From NCBI GenBank assembly GCA_003427395.1, contig BFEA01000538.1:61147-86787 (forward strand): a stretch of 25,641 bases of DNA, written 5' to 3'. Positions 1 to 9,312 of the stretch are shown in pieces. The notes beneath the pieces were generated by a model. That model had not been told where the DNA came from. It did no database searches and saw nothing but the letters and a program-made list of their open reading frames with translations. Within the stretch, counting starts at the first letter, position 1. Each line of letters begins with the position of its first letter. Source of the DNA: Chara braunii. Its lineage: Eukaryota > Streptophyta > Charophyceae > Charales > Characeae. A program made the position numbers and the translations under genes.

Positions 1-3000
1 CAGACTACGGTAGGGCAGGAGAGAAAGGTGTGTGGTATGGAGAGCGAGGGGGGCGGTTGGCCTTTCTGGCCGGGACAGCAAATCACCTCGTCGATTGGCA
101 GCAGCGCTCGACATCAACTCAACTCTTCGATGGGCAGTGCAGTGGAGCTGTGGCCCGGGGGAGACATCAGTGGTAGGGAGAGCGAGCTCGCGGGGTCATC
201 TACGACCGAGGATGCTTCCACGAAGACTCTCTTGGCGCCTGAGCAGGTACTAGCGATGCTTCTAGCGAAGCTGAAGGGTGATGCCGAGAGATTTCTTAAG
301 TGCGGCAATCTGCCCGCCGCTGTCATTACCGTTCCTGCGCTCTACTGCGATAAGCAGCGATCCGCGACCAAACTGGCGGCGGAGATTGCAGGATTCACGG
401 ATGTGAAACTCGTCAGCGAATCGACGGCAGCAGCTCTGTCTTACGCCCATCACACGGGATTGATCTCGCTGGGCTCCTGCCCCGGTGTTTCTCCTCCAGA
501 AGAGACTCGGAGACGAACTAGAATGCTAGTGTTTTCGGTGGGTGGGGGAAGCTTTGAAGTCGCCCTCGTTACGATCGCCGGCGGGGTGCTGAGCGTGAAC
601 TCGGCGTGCGGTAATCCAAGTCTAGGAGGGATGGACTTCGACCACAAGATGATGGAAGAAATACTCGCTGGCGTGAAGGAGCAGTTTGATCAGACTCCGG
701 CACTGAACGCCACCAATTTGCGGGAGCTCAAGGCAGCGAGCGAAAAAGCGAAGAAAGACTTAACTCTGTTGGACGATGCGCAGGTTGATCTTGAGTTCCT
801 TTGCGGGGATGGCGACGCCAAGCTGGTCATCCGCCGTGAGAAATTCGAGAAAAACTCCAAGTGTTTGGTGGAGAAGTGCATGGACTGCGTCAAAGAAGTC
901 TTACGGGTAGGCCAAACTAACCCCTCCGATCTGAATGAGGTTGTGTTGGTGGGTGGGTCGACACGCATTCCCAAGGTCGTAGACATGCTAAGAAAGACCC
1001 TTAATTTCTCGTTGGGCCCAAAGTCCCACCCTTTTCAAGACGAAGCTGTTGTGCGCGGTGCGGCGCTCTTTGCAGCTGGCTTCAGCGACAAGATCGCAGA
1101 CATTCACCCCGTGTTGATTGGCTACTTCGACCATCGGCTTGGCGAATACGTCTCCTCCCGACCGTCCAGGAGGCCGATCAGATACGATCTGCCAGCTGTC
1201 ATCAATGCTTGGAGTCACGATGTAAGAGATCGTCAGATGAAGCTGGAAATTTATGAGAATACAGTTGGTGGAAAAGGATGTATAAGGACGGGGACGATAG
1301 CGATGGCGGCAGTAGGGCCAGGTGACGTCAACCGTTGTGTCCTCCCTGGGATCACGATCGATGGATGCGGGATTCTGGGTCTTGACGCTGGCGGTCCGCC
1401 TGGTTCAGTGTCTGCTGCTAGGCTTTACAAAGACGGCCGTAGATCAACGGATGAGATTCATCGTTGGAAACAGCTTGCTGAAAAGTTAACTTTGTGCGAG
1501 CGAAGAATTGCGGAGATGAGCAGTGCGAAGAATCGCTGTAGGAAATACATCGCCGAGGTGGAGAAGCGAAAGTCTTCATGCCCGAGCTGGCTATGGAGTA
1601 CTCTATCTGAATGGAAGTGTGATATCGAGCGATGGCTTGGCAAGGAGGAGGGTCAGGATGACGAAGGAGGGATAGAGCAGTTTACCGTCATCTTTGGGGA
1701 CTTCCGGAGGGGGTGTCGATGGGCCCTTGGAGACTTGTGGGCGAGATCGATATCGGGACGGAGATTCTTAGTGGTGGACAGTTGGGACACGAGCGATGTC
1801 GATCAGTCCGTACAGAATCTGATGACGTACGGAGGCCGACGAGAGCTCTGTGACGTGGTCGTCTCTATGCCATTCAAGGAGCTTCGGAAGATGAAGGAGC
1901 GGATTGAAGGGATCGAGGGCGTCGAAGTAGCGACCCACTGCTTTTCGTTCGATGCCAATCCGATCGCCGTTAAGGAGAGCGGGATCCCATACGCGGTAGT
2001 CTCAGCAGGTCCCGTCTCGCCTTCGGGCGATGGCGCTCTTCTCTGCCACGCACGGAACAAGATCGTGGGTCAGCAGGTTGCACTAGCGGTGCAAGCAGGT
2101 CTTCGGGTCGTGCTGTGCCTTGGACGATATGATTGCCGAGGCGATCAGGCCAGTGATCGGTCGTTTGAACGGAAGGAAGAGCAGCGTCTTTGTGAAGGGC
2201 AACTCAGGGACATTGTACCTCCCATTGGCCGCGATTGGAGAAACATAGAGATCGCGTATATGCCTCCGCATCATCATCTCTCTTCTTCATCGCTCCCATT
2301 GCCTAGAGAAGAAGAGGCGTATTCGGCGCCACGGAGTGGTGGCGCACTTCTGGACGTTGTTGAGGTTCTTCAGACGATTCGGCACATAAGAGGGGTGATC
2401 AGGGGCTTGGTGAATGAGGAAGCTGCCGACACAACGCGGGTCCTTGTCGGTGGGTGCTGCTCAACGGTGGGGATGTGGGATGACCTCATCAAGCATGATG
2501 AGATTCAGGGGTTGGTGTTTGAAGGGGGGTTTCGGGACCCCCTCCTCGTCGACAAACTCCGCGTTCCCAGTCGGGAGCGGAGGGGTAAAGTCTTACTTTG
2601 CCGTGGGGAAAACGGACATGCCTCTCTGGACAAGCGGAACATAGAGCGGCTGCAGAGAGTCAGCGAGGAGGTGATGGGTGGAGAAGAGGTGCTCTGGATT
2701 ACCGTGAGGAACGCGATGAGTGAGAGACTTGGATACTTGCGCGAGAGACAGACTGGTAGCATTGACTTCGTCTGGAAGGGGGGTGCTTTAGTTGAAGACG
2801 ATTGCCAGCAGGCAATCAACCCCCCCCGGCGTGAGGTGACGATCGTCCCTCTTTGTGGCGGCTGGCATGAAGAGGAGCTTGCACAGATAATAGAGAACCA
2901 GCTTTCAAGCTGGAGCGATTATCTGAAGCGAGCTGATTTCGCTAATGGGGAGGAGGTTGTTGTTGAGTACAGGGCTGCGCCTGGTGTGGTAGACGTTGAA

Positions 3001-4371
3001 GTACCACGGCAGAACCTTCCCTTGGCCATAGAGACCGCTCACGCCCGCATCAGGAGGTGGATTTTGACGAAAATCAGCCCCTACGTGGCACAAGCGGTGC
3101 GTATCGTTTGTTCCTTGGACGATCTGACCCAACAAACCGAAACACACAGAGAAATCGCGAAGCAACCAAATGTGGATGGCCTAAGCCTGCACGTCGAGCA
3201 TCCGGGAAATGCACCAACGCTCGGGGGAAAAGCAACAGAGAACGGACCGCTGACGCAAGATCCATTCATGAAGCCCACGCTAGTTCTACTCACAGGAGCA
3301 GCCAGCACAGTCGGACGTGCCCTTGTCCCTCTGATCGCAATGGGCCGTTTGCTTGGGCCGCACCAGCCAGTCATTCTGCACATGCTGGATGCCGAGTCGA
3401 ACATGGACAGACTGAAGACAATGCAGGAAGAGGTTCTACGTGCGGCTCATCCTCTGCTCCGAAGCATCAAGGTAACCTCTGACGTCAATGAGGCGGCAAG
3501 AGGTGTCAGTCTGGCTTGCGTGCTGGGTGGAGACCGTGGAGGGTGCGATCCCGACCCGGGAACCCCCGTTGAAACCCTCATCAGCGACAACGTGCCCCTT
3601 TTCCAGGGTCTGGCTCAGTCCTTACAGAGAAGGGCCGACCGGGACGTAAAGGTCGTGGTCGCTGCCGATCCCGCAAACACGAACGCTTTCATCATGCAGG
3701 CGAGCGCACCGCAGATCAACCCACAGAATATTACTTGCTTGTCGAGGGTATACCATAACCGGGCAGTGTCACTAATCGCTCAGAGGGTTGGTGTGCCTGT
3801 AGTGGACGTTAAGAACGTCACCGTTTGGGGAGGGCAGTCCGTGCGGGGGTGTTTAGACGTGAGCCATGTCGTGGTCATGACAGGGAAGGGTGTGTACAAG
3901 CGCATCACCGACGTAGTTGACGACAACAACTGGCTAGAGGAAGAGTTCATCCATAGCTTCTGGCGACAAGAGGGCCAGATAGACGTTGCTATGTCTGTTG
4001 CTAGGGCTGTTTGCGATCACGTTTCGGACTGGCTGATGGGAACACCAGAAGACTCGTGGGTGTCGATGGGAGTACCCTCGGACGGTTCATACGGTGTCCC
4101 TCGGGGACTTATCTACTCCTTTCCAGTGTGGATAGCGAACGGTCGCTGGGAGATTCTACATGGGCTCCCTATCGACAAGCACTTGAGAGAAAAGATGAAT
4201 GATGCTGTGAGGCAACTAGCCCACCATAGGTCTTTAGCGCAAGCCGCAATCGAGAGATCGAACCGAAACGACGAAGGCAGAGATTGCCTTGGAACCCCTG
4301 GGTATCTCGGCATGTACTCTCAAACGAGATCAGCGGAAGTAAGCGGAGTAGGACAATATAGAATAGGGTAG
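1..4371 (+). CDS. Hsp70-like / TIM-like / TIM-like / malate dehydrogenase-like fusion protein, 5' partial
   Basis: One frame runs from base 1 to TAG at 4369-4371 with no stop or intron. No in-frame stop precedes the first ATG (37), so it probably continues upstream. Residues are numbered from the codon at 28. Residues 8-540 resemble Hsp70 from about its residue 85 on: TVPALYCDKQRSATK (101-115), VGGGSFE (171-177, canonical Asp now Ser170), LVGGSTRIPK (307-316), SBD-beta-like 405-455 and a helical lid 470-537. Residues 577-845 resemble triosephosphate isomerase; catalytic Lys/His/Glu align with Asp587, Ala660 and Met745, while VGG (807-809) is kept. Residues 852-1058 look like a second, shorter TIM with Arg982 at the Glu position. 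Residues 1083-1405 resemble cytosolic NAD-MDH: HMLD, DPANTNA, GVPSDGSYGVPRGLIYSFPV; but GxxGxxG has Ser1093, catalytic Asp is Tyr1242 and His is Gln1270. No transit peptide is visible. Catalysis is doubtful; a scaffold or regulatory role is inference. A single-exon, possibly retro-derived origin is plausible. Confidence 0.85.
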   Translation, partial: QTTVGQERKVCGMESEGGGWPFWPGQQITSSIGSSARHQLNSSMGSAVELWPGGDISGRESELAGSSTTEDASTKTLLAPEQVLAMLLAKLKGDAERFLKCGNLPAAVITVPALYCDKQRSATKLAAEIAGFTDVKLVSESTAAALSYAHHTGLISLGSCPGVSPPEETRRRTRMLVFSVGGGSFEVALVTIAGGVLSVNSACGNPSLGGMDFDHKMMEEILAGVKEQFDQTPALNATNLRELKAASEKAKKDLTLLDDAQVDLEFLCGDGDAKLVIRREKFEKNSKCLVEKCMDCVKEVLRVGQTNPSDLNEVVLVGGSTRIPKVVDMLRKTLNFSLGPKSHPFQDEAVVRGAALFAAGFSDKIADIHPVLIGYFDHRLGEYVSSRPSRRPIRYDLPAVINAWSHDVRDRQMKLEIYENTVGGKGCIRTGTIAMAAVGPGDVNRCVLPGITIDGCGILGLDAGGPPGSVSAARLYKDGRRSTDEIHRWKQLAEKLTLCERRIAEMSSAKNRCRKYIAEVEKRKSSCPSWLWSTLSEWKCDIERWLGKEEGQDDEGGIEQFTVIFGDFRRGCRWALGDLWARSISGRRFLVVDSWDTSDVDQSVQNLMTYGGRRELCDVVVSMPFKELRKMKERIEGIEGVEVATHCFSFDANPIAVKESGIPYAVVSAGPVSPSGDGALLCHARNKIVGQQVALAVQAGLRVVLCLGRYDCRGDQASDRSFERKEEQRLCEGQLRDIVPPIGRDWRNIEIAYMPPHHHLSSSSLPLPREEEAYSAPRSGGALLDVVEVLQTIRHIRGVIRGLVNEEAADTTRVLVGGCCSTVGMWDDLIKHDEIQGLVFEGGFRDPLLVDKLRVPSRERRGKVLLCRGENGHASLDKRNIERLQRVSEEVMGGEEVLWITVRNAMSERLGYLRERQTGSIDFVWKGGALVEDDCQQAINPPRREVTIVPLCGGWHEEELAQIIENQLSSWSDYLKRADFANGEEVVVEYRAAPGVVDVEVPRQNLPLAIETAHARIRRWILTKISPYVAQAVRIVCSLDDLTQQTETHREIAKQPNVDGLSLHVEHPGNAPTLGGKATENGPLTQDPFMKPTLVLLTGAASTVGRALVPLIAMGRLLGPHQPVILHMLDAESNMDRLKTMQEEVLRAAHPLLRSIKVTSDVNEAARGVSLACVLGGDRGGCDPDPGTPVETLISDNVPLFQGLAQSLQRRADRDVKVVVAADPANTNAFIMQASAPQINPQNITCLSRVYHNRAVSLIAQRVGVPVVDVKNVTVWGGQSVRGCLDVSHVVVMTGKGVYKRITDVVDDNNWLEEEFIHSFWRQEGQIDVAMSVARAVCDHVSDWLMGTPEDSWVSMGVPSDGSYGVPRGLIYSFPVWIANGRWEILHGLPIDKHLREKMNDAVRQLAHHRSLAQAAIERSNRNDEGRDCLGTPGYLGMYSQTRSAEVSGVGQYRIG

Positions 4372-4721
4372 ATTTGAAGTAGAGTCTAGTCGTTGTCAAA
4401 CCTACAGAGTTCAAGCTTGCTTCCTGCAGTGGCAACTTGTATAGCTTCGTTCTCAGACAGTTGTACTAAGTAATGCTGTCGTACCGTCCGGTTGATGAAC
4501 GGATATTGTTTGCCTACTTTCTGTACATAAAGGAGATGTTCACAGCGGTTTTTATTTTCAATTCTAGTATTTTTTGACAAATTTAGAGGAAAACATTCTC
4601 TTACTCGTACTCGTACTCATGGTCTCCTATGTTCGATGGTCAGACCTACCGCAGGATCTTAAGTCGATCCTCCGGTTCCTCTTCCAAGTTCCAACGGCAG
4701 CGGCAGTGAAGTTCCATCTAC

Positions 4722-4722
<1 letters not shown>
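4372..4722. other. Downstream flank / possible 3' UTR of the fusion gene
   Basis: This AT-richer stretch follows the stop codon. I see no clear AATAAA near the stop and no coding similarity, so the transcript end is not resolved. Confidence 0.4.

Positions 4723-4796
<74 letters not shown>
4723..4796. repeat. (TC)37 dinucleotide microsatellite
   Basis: Uninterrupted TC repeat of 74 bases, followed directly by an alternating purine/pyrimidine run, GTGCACGCGTGCGCGC (4797-4812). Low-complexity ORFs across it on both strands are artefacts of the repeat. Confidence 0.98.
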
Positions 4797-4799
<3 letters not shown>

Positions 4800-4812
4800 C
4801 ACGCGTGCGCGC

Positions 4813-5172
4813 TTCTTGTACACATGTTCTCTGCGACAGGGATAACAGCGACGAAGACTTCCCCACCTGTTCTCGGTTGTCTTCGCGGTTGTAACGTGTC
4901 AGGACTTCTCCTCCACTGACATTCCTCCCTCTGCGTCCTTTGGTCTATTTGAACCAGTTCCTAGCTCTAATTCTAGGATAGGGCTATGAAGGTCCTACTT
5001 TGCTTCTGTGTGGCTCTCTTTAGGCTCCCTTGCTAGCATTTCCTTCCTCTCTCATCAGGCCATTCCGTGTATATTGAGCTATTATTGATTACCGTCTCCC
5101 ATTCGTAGTAAAATAGTTACGATGGATGGGTCATGGGTGTAAAGAAGGGGTTGAGCCTTGACATTATTCTCA
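4813..5172. other. Intergenic, nothing recognised
   Basis: Mixed-composition sequence with no ORF or repeat I can support. Confidence 0.4.
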
Positions 5173-5234
5173 GGATTGGAACCGAGGATCTGTTGACTGA
5201 CAATTGCAAGGGTATACCCTCCAGGCTCCAGCCA
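5173..5234 (-). mobile_element. Possible tRNA-derived SINE head
   Basis: On the minus strand an A-box-like TGGCTGGAGCCTGG (5221-5234) is followed by GGTTCCAATCC (5173-5183), which fits a pol III B box of the GGTTCRANNCC type. The spacing is tRNA-like, but no cloverleaf is evident. Weak call. Confidence 0.3.
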
Positions 5235-5722
5235 CATAACTCGTGTCTCTCAGCCTCTCAGGGCATACTAGTATAGCGCCCTCAACACCCCAAAATTCGA
5301 CAGGTTTGAGAGAACAAATTTGGGGGTCAGCGCAGTCCATGCAGAAGACTTGTTGAACAATACCTTGGGTGCAGATATGACTTAGATGCTCGTTTAAGGG
5401 GCTCCCACATTTTCTGGCCCCTTTGGGGGGCTAACCAATAAAAAGGTTCTAAGGAGGGGGAACTTGGGGAAGGGGGATTTATAACTTTTCCTGTACCTTT
5501 AGCCCTTTGGGCTGGTACTTACCCTCGTTGTCCTTCCCTCAACATTTCCCTTTTCTTTCCCCCTATACTTTTGCTGCCCCAGCTTCAAGAATCAAGAGCA
5601 ATGTGTTCTGTAAGCTTCATTTGGCAGAAAGTTTCCTAGGGTGCATCTACAGTAAGTTCTTTCCTTACTTCTCGTTTCCCCTGTTACTCTTGCAAATTCT
5701 ATTGACCTTTGTGGGTTACTTA
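5235..5722. other. Intergenic, nothing recognised
   Basis: Contains a G/C-run segment (5395-5480) and pyrimidine-rich sequence. The frame open through here starts from a TTG and runs into microsatellite, so I do not call it a gene. Confidence 0.4.
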
Positions 5723-5914
5723 ACGAATTTCGCCAGCCGATCATTGTATGTGTCACTGTTCATCTGTAAACGGGAACTCGGCTTCGACATGAGAACGATT
5801 GAAGATGAGTCGCACCAAACGAATTTCGCCAGCCGATCATTGTATGTGTCACTGTTCATCTGTAAGCGGGAACTCGGCTTCGACATGAGAACGAATGAAG
5901 ATGAGTCGCACCAA
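5723..5914. repeat. 96-bp tandem duplication
   Basis: Two nearly identical copies, 5723-5818 and 5819-5914, each starting ACGAATTTCGCCAGCC and ending near GATGAGTCGCACCAA. They differ at only a few bases, so the duplication is recent. A short remnant of a third end, GATGAGTCACACCAA, lies beyond the microsatellite at about 6189-6203. Confidence 0.95.
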
Positions 5915-5929
5915 CAGAGACTCAAAAGG

Positions 5930-6002
5930 GAAGAAGAAGAAGAAGAAGAAGAAGAAGAAGAAGAAGAAGAAGAAGAAGAAGGAGAGGAACAAGAAGAAGA
6001 AG

Positions 6003-6067
<65 letters not shown>

Positions 6068-6160
6068 GAACAACAACAACAACAAGAGGAAGAAGAAGAA
6101 GAAGAAGAGGAAGAAGGATAAAAAGACAGAAGAAGGAGACGAAGAGGAAGAAGAAGAGGG
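5930..6160. repeat. Compound (GAA)n-(CAA)n-(GAA/GAG)n trinucleotide tract
   Basis: A GAA block (about 5930-6003) passes into CAA (about 6004-6086) and returns to GAA/GAG (about 6087-6160). Translated runs of Glu/Gln, Lys/Asn or Leu/Phe here are products of the repeat. Confidence 0.97.
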
Positions 6161-6203
6161 ATAAGACCGTATTAAGATGACACACAGATGATGAGTCACA
6201 CCA

Positions 6204-7040
6204 ATCCGTTCGGTTGATTCTTGCGCCTTTGACCGGTCTTTCCTATTTGTCAAGAGTTTTGAGATCTAGCAGCATTGCGCAATTGGATGCACTTTGAATT
6301 TGAGCAGCGTGCGTGCTACGACTCTGTACTCCCCTTTCCAACTTCTTGTCCTCTGCTTTTCTTCCTTTTCCGCTAGCACTTGCCAATGGCATGCCCTTTG
6401 CTCCCGATGCCCTTGCACAAACTGCTTTCTGCTGTGCAATTTCTACAGCAGCCAGCCTTCGTATCAACCTTTTCGGATTCCTTCCCCCCCCCTTGCCCCC
6501 CCTCTCCCATGCTCTCTTCCTTCCCATCTCTTGATTGGTAGAGCTGGATGGATGTCGGTTCAGTATGCGCCGACTGACAATTACAGACCCCTGCAATCCA
6601 ACCGGAATGTGGATATGTCTCAGGCATTTCCACAGAATCCAGTCTTTCCATCTATCACCTGAATGAACTCCCCCACCCCTCATCTTATCCTCTATGCATG
6701 GCAAAAAGCAAAAGAACTTTGGGCCCGACATACTCTTGCACTCTGTATCCTTTTCCCAAGCGATGCCGAGTGGTGAATTCTATGCTTGTGCAGAGAAGAT
6801 TCCGCAGCAGGACTTCCGGGTTGCACCGTAGAATTTGTAGATTGAAAGCAAAGCATTGGAATAATATTGACGGAACTGTTCATTTTATTGTCATTTTCAC
6901 GAGAGTCCTGGGCCCTGCGGCTGTCGTGTCTTGTATGGGTGATTGAAGTCCTCAGTGTTAGTCACAAGGCCAAGCTGAAGCATGTATGTATGAAACGGAA
7001 GAAGAAGGGGGCGTCTGAAAAGTCCTGATGTGCTGGGGGC
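6204..7040. other. Intergenic, no recognised gene
   Basis: Frames of up to about 160 codons exist on the minus strand (6243-6731), but they show no family motif, start context or neighbouring exon signals I can recognise. Confidence 0.35.
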
Positions 7041-7316
7041 CATGTAGTGGGGTAACGAGTGTGGTGCAACAGGCCCAACAGGGCTGACAAGCTTTTAAAA
7101 CCAAGCAAAGTCCTTGGGCATCGCCACCCCACTCTCGAAATGTGCAAAATGAGAATGAGCTTTCTGCTAGAACATGGCCATGTAGTGGGGTAACGAGTGT
7201 GGTGCAACAGGCCCAACAGGGCTGACAAGCTTGTAAAACCAAGCGAAGTCCTTCGGCATCGCCACACCACTCTCGAAATGTGCAAAATGAGAATGAGCTT
7301 TCTGCTAGAACATGGC
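7041..7316. repeat. 138-bp tandem repeat, two copies
   Basis: Copies 7041-7178 and 7179-7316 both begin CATGTAGTGGGGTAACGAG and end GCTAGAACATGGC, with a few substitutions. The last ~60 bases of each copy are the left half of the palindromic element completed at 7255-7374. Confidence 0.95.
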
Positions 7317-7373
7317 CAGATGCACCCTCCACTGTTTTGTCTTTTTCACATTTCGAGAGTGGTGTGGCGATGC

Positions 7374-7374
<1 letters not shown>
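7255..7374. mobile_element. 120-bp foldback (MITE-like) element, copy 1
   Basis: Starts GGCATCGCCACACCACTCTC and ends with its inverted complement GAGAGTGGTGTGGCGATGCC; arms are about 30 bp around a ~55-bp centre. A homologous 120-bp copy lies at 9313-9432. No convincing target-site duplication is visible. Confidence 0.7.
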
Positions 7375-7377
<3 letters not shown>

Positions 7378-7411
<34 letters not shown>

Positions 7412-7545
7412 TAAACGGGCCCAGTGCCCAAGGCTGATATTATCAATAAGATGATTGAGGCCAGGGTCCTCACAGTCTACCCGGAGTAACCGAGACCAGC
7501 TTGCTGAGAACCGGGCTCAGCGTCCCACCTCTGAAGCTTATGATT
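7378..7545 (-). mobile_element. 5'-truncated LINE-like 3' tail
   Basis: A 29-base poly(T) at 7378-7406 (poly(A) on the minus strand) is followed by sequence resembling the 3' end of the LINE at 11704-18092: GAACCGGGCTCAGCGTCCC (about 7508-7526) against GAAACCGGGTCCAGTGTCCC. Probably a 5'-truncated insertion; its inner boundary is uncertain. Confidence 0.45.
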
Positions 7546-7612
7546 ATGATGATGATTATGATGATAGTAAATGCTGAAAGAATTACTGCTGATGATGATT
7601 AGTATATCAGCC

Positions 7613-8365
7613 CTTCTGACCTCCTACTCTTGGATCAACTCCCAACCCCCCTGCATCAGGACATTGTACTCAGAGACAATACCAACCTACCCGATATCCT
7701 CCAAAGCTGTTCTGTTCTCACTGCATAGCAGCCCCCCCTGTTCGCCACTGGATTGCCTTCCTTCCTCGGCAAACCCCAGATCTCTCTACCAGGCCTCATG
7801 CCCCCGCCAATTGCAGGTTACAGGGGGACGCCCCAGCTCCGGCCAGCGTCGTTCTGGCATCAGCAAACCAGGGGCACAGAACAGAACAACTCAGCTGACA
7901 TCCGTCATGGTTCGACCATCTCTCAATCCTATGTCCCAGATGCGAAAGAAGGCTAGATGCTGTCCAGAGCCAGAACACCAGAATGCCTACTATAACCTGC
8001 AGCACTTCTGACCTCCTAATCCTGATACCTTCCTAATCCACTCTATACCAAGATATTACATCCTAGAGACAATACCCTCCTAACCAAAAATCTGCCATAG
8101 CTGACATGTTCTCTCCACCTAGACTATCCCTGGCCCCCTAGGTTGTCAAGGCAGCTCCCCCTGTTCGCCTTTAGATTGCTTTCCTCCCTCAGCAAATCCC
8201 CAGATCTCTCTACAAGGCCTCACGCTCCTGCCAAATGCAGCTTACAGGGCGACACCCCAGCTCCGGCCAGCGTCGTTCCGGTATAGGCAAACAGGAGCAC
8301 AGAACAATTTGACATAGCAGAAATCAATCTAGATTCGATCATCCCTGAGATCCAATATCCTAAAT
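7613..8365. repeat. Diverged ~400-bp tandem duplication
   Basis: Copy one spans about 7613-7950 and copy two about 8005-8365. Shared blocks include CTTCTGACCTCCTA, CCCCTGTTCGCC, CCAGATCTCTCTAC and CCCCAGCTCCGGCCAGCGTC in the same order; the offset grows from 392 to 424 because of indels. Coding potential is poor. Confidence 0.75.
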
Positions 8366-9087
8366 AAAGAAATGACTCAGAGGCCACCAAGAAAACCAGA
8401 AACCAGAAACCGTCTTATTTCTGAGAAGATGATGATACGACACCTAAAATTAATCTCCCCCCCCCCCTACATTCCACCCTATCCCAATGCTGCCTCCGCT
8501 GAAATGGATTACCCTCATTACAGGCATCCCATCACAGCCCCCGTCCCCCCCCCTTTCCAAAAAGGCATACAGTTCCCTCCCAAAGTATACCCCTTCACAC
8601 CTCTTACTTTAGACTGCCCCCGCTGGTGTGAGTAATCCCACCACCAACTCCACAATAAGGCAACCCTCAGAATCTGCTCACACCCCCTCCAGGGTTACAC
8701 CTCCCACCTTGTGTCACCCCTGCAGAGTGAAGCTCTCCCCTGAACCTCCACTTTCCTCCTATCAACATTTGACTGCGAAACTCAGAGAGGGGACAACTGG
8801 TATTTCGATATATCAACTTATACTAGAGAAAAATTCCAGTGATTTTCGAAAAAGAAAATGAAACGGAAAAAGAAAATCGAAATTAGGACTTTAGGCATTA
8901 AGAAATTAATACATAAACAAGGTTTCGAAATATTGTGTTACAGAATCAGGAATTCGGAATTTAGGAAAAAGAGCACCAGTTGAAAAATGATATGCTCTCC
9001 GATAGCTGCAGCATGAAATCCGCTGAGGCTGTTTGAGATAGCAGATGTTGCATTCTGCGCCTGCACGTGGACGCATTTCGGGGGCTC
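8366..9087. other. Intergenic C-rich then AT-rich sequence
   Basis: C-runs and CA-rich sequence to about 8770, then AT-rich sequence to 8990. No gene or RNA recognised. Confidence 0.4.
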
Positions 9088-9147
9088 GACGGTTCCTGAG
9101 GCGGGCGGACGGTTGCTGAGGGGGCCCGATGGTTGCTGAGGGCCCAC
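9088..9147. repeat. 20-bp x 3 minisatellite
   Basis: Three units of the form GAYGGTTSCTGAGG plus six G/C-rich bases, at 9088-9107, 9108-9127 and 9128-9147. Confidence 0.85.
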
Positions 9148-9312
9148 AGGCCGCATGCCAGCCCAGCCTGTCCAGGCGGGAGCCCTGGAGGCTCAGGGCC
9201 ATTTTTCAGGCCGCAGATCCTGTTTTGAGTCAGCATTTGTTTATATTTATTTATGTTGCTGACTTCATTTGTCTGTTCTATTTTTGTGGTGTCGTTTCGG
9301 ACTCGCAGTGTG

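Noticed and set aside
1-1650. Functional Hsp70 chaperone
   Set aside because: The phosphate-2 aspartate is replaced, the interdomain linker is not recognisable, the substrate-binding part is degraded, no EEVD-type end exists and the chain continues into TIM.
3057-3482. 141-codon ORF inside the fusion gene in another frame
   Set aside because: Shadow of the main frame; the main frame matches TIM and MDH motifs here.
4574-4894. Ser-Leu repeat ORF and Arg-Glu repeat on the other strand
   Set aside because: Produced by the (TC)37 tract.
5507-6121. 204-codon ORF with a 32-residue repeat and Glu/Gln-rich end
   Set aside because: It starts at TTG, and its bulk is the 96-bp duplication (a multiple of three, so it stays open) plus the trinucleotide tract.
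5849-6253. Leu/Phe/Ser-rich minus-strand ORF resembling a membrane protein
   Set aside because: Pure translation of the GAA/CAA microsatellite.
6243-6731. 162-codon minus-strand ORF
   Set aside because: No recognised domain; lies in repeat-like sequence with overlapping open frames on both strands.
7041-7316. CRISPR-like direct repeats
   Set aside because: Only two long adjacent copies with no spacers, in a eukaryotic context.
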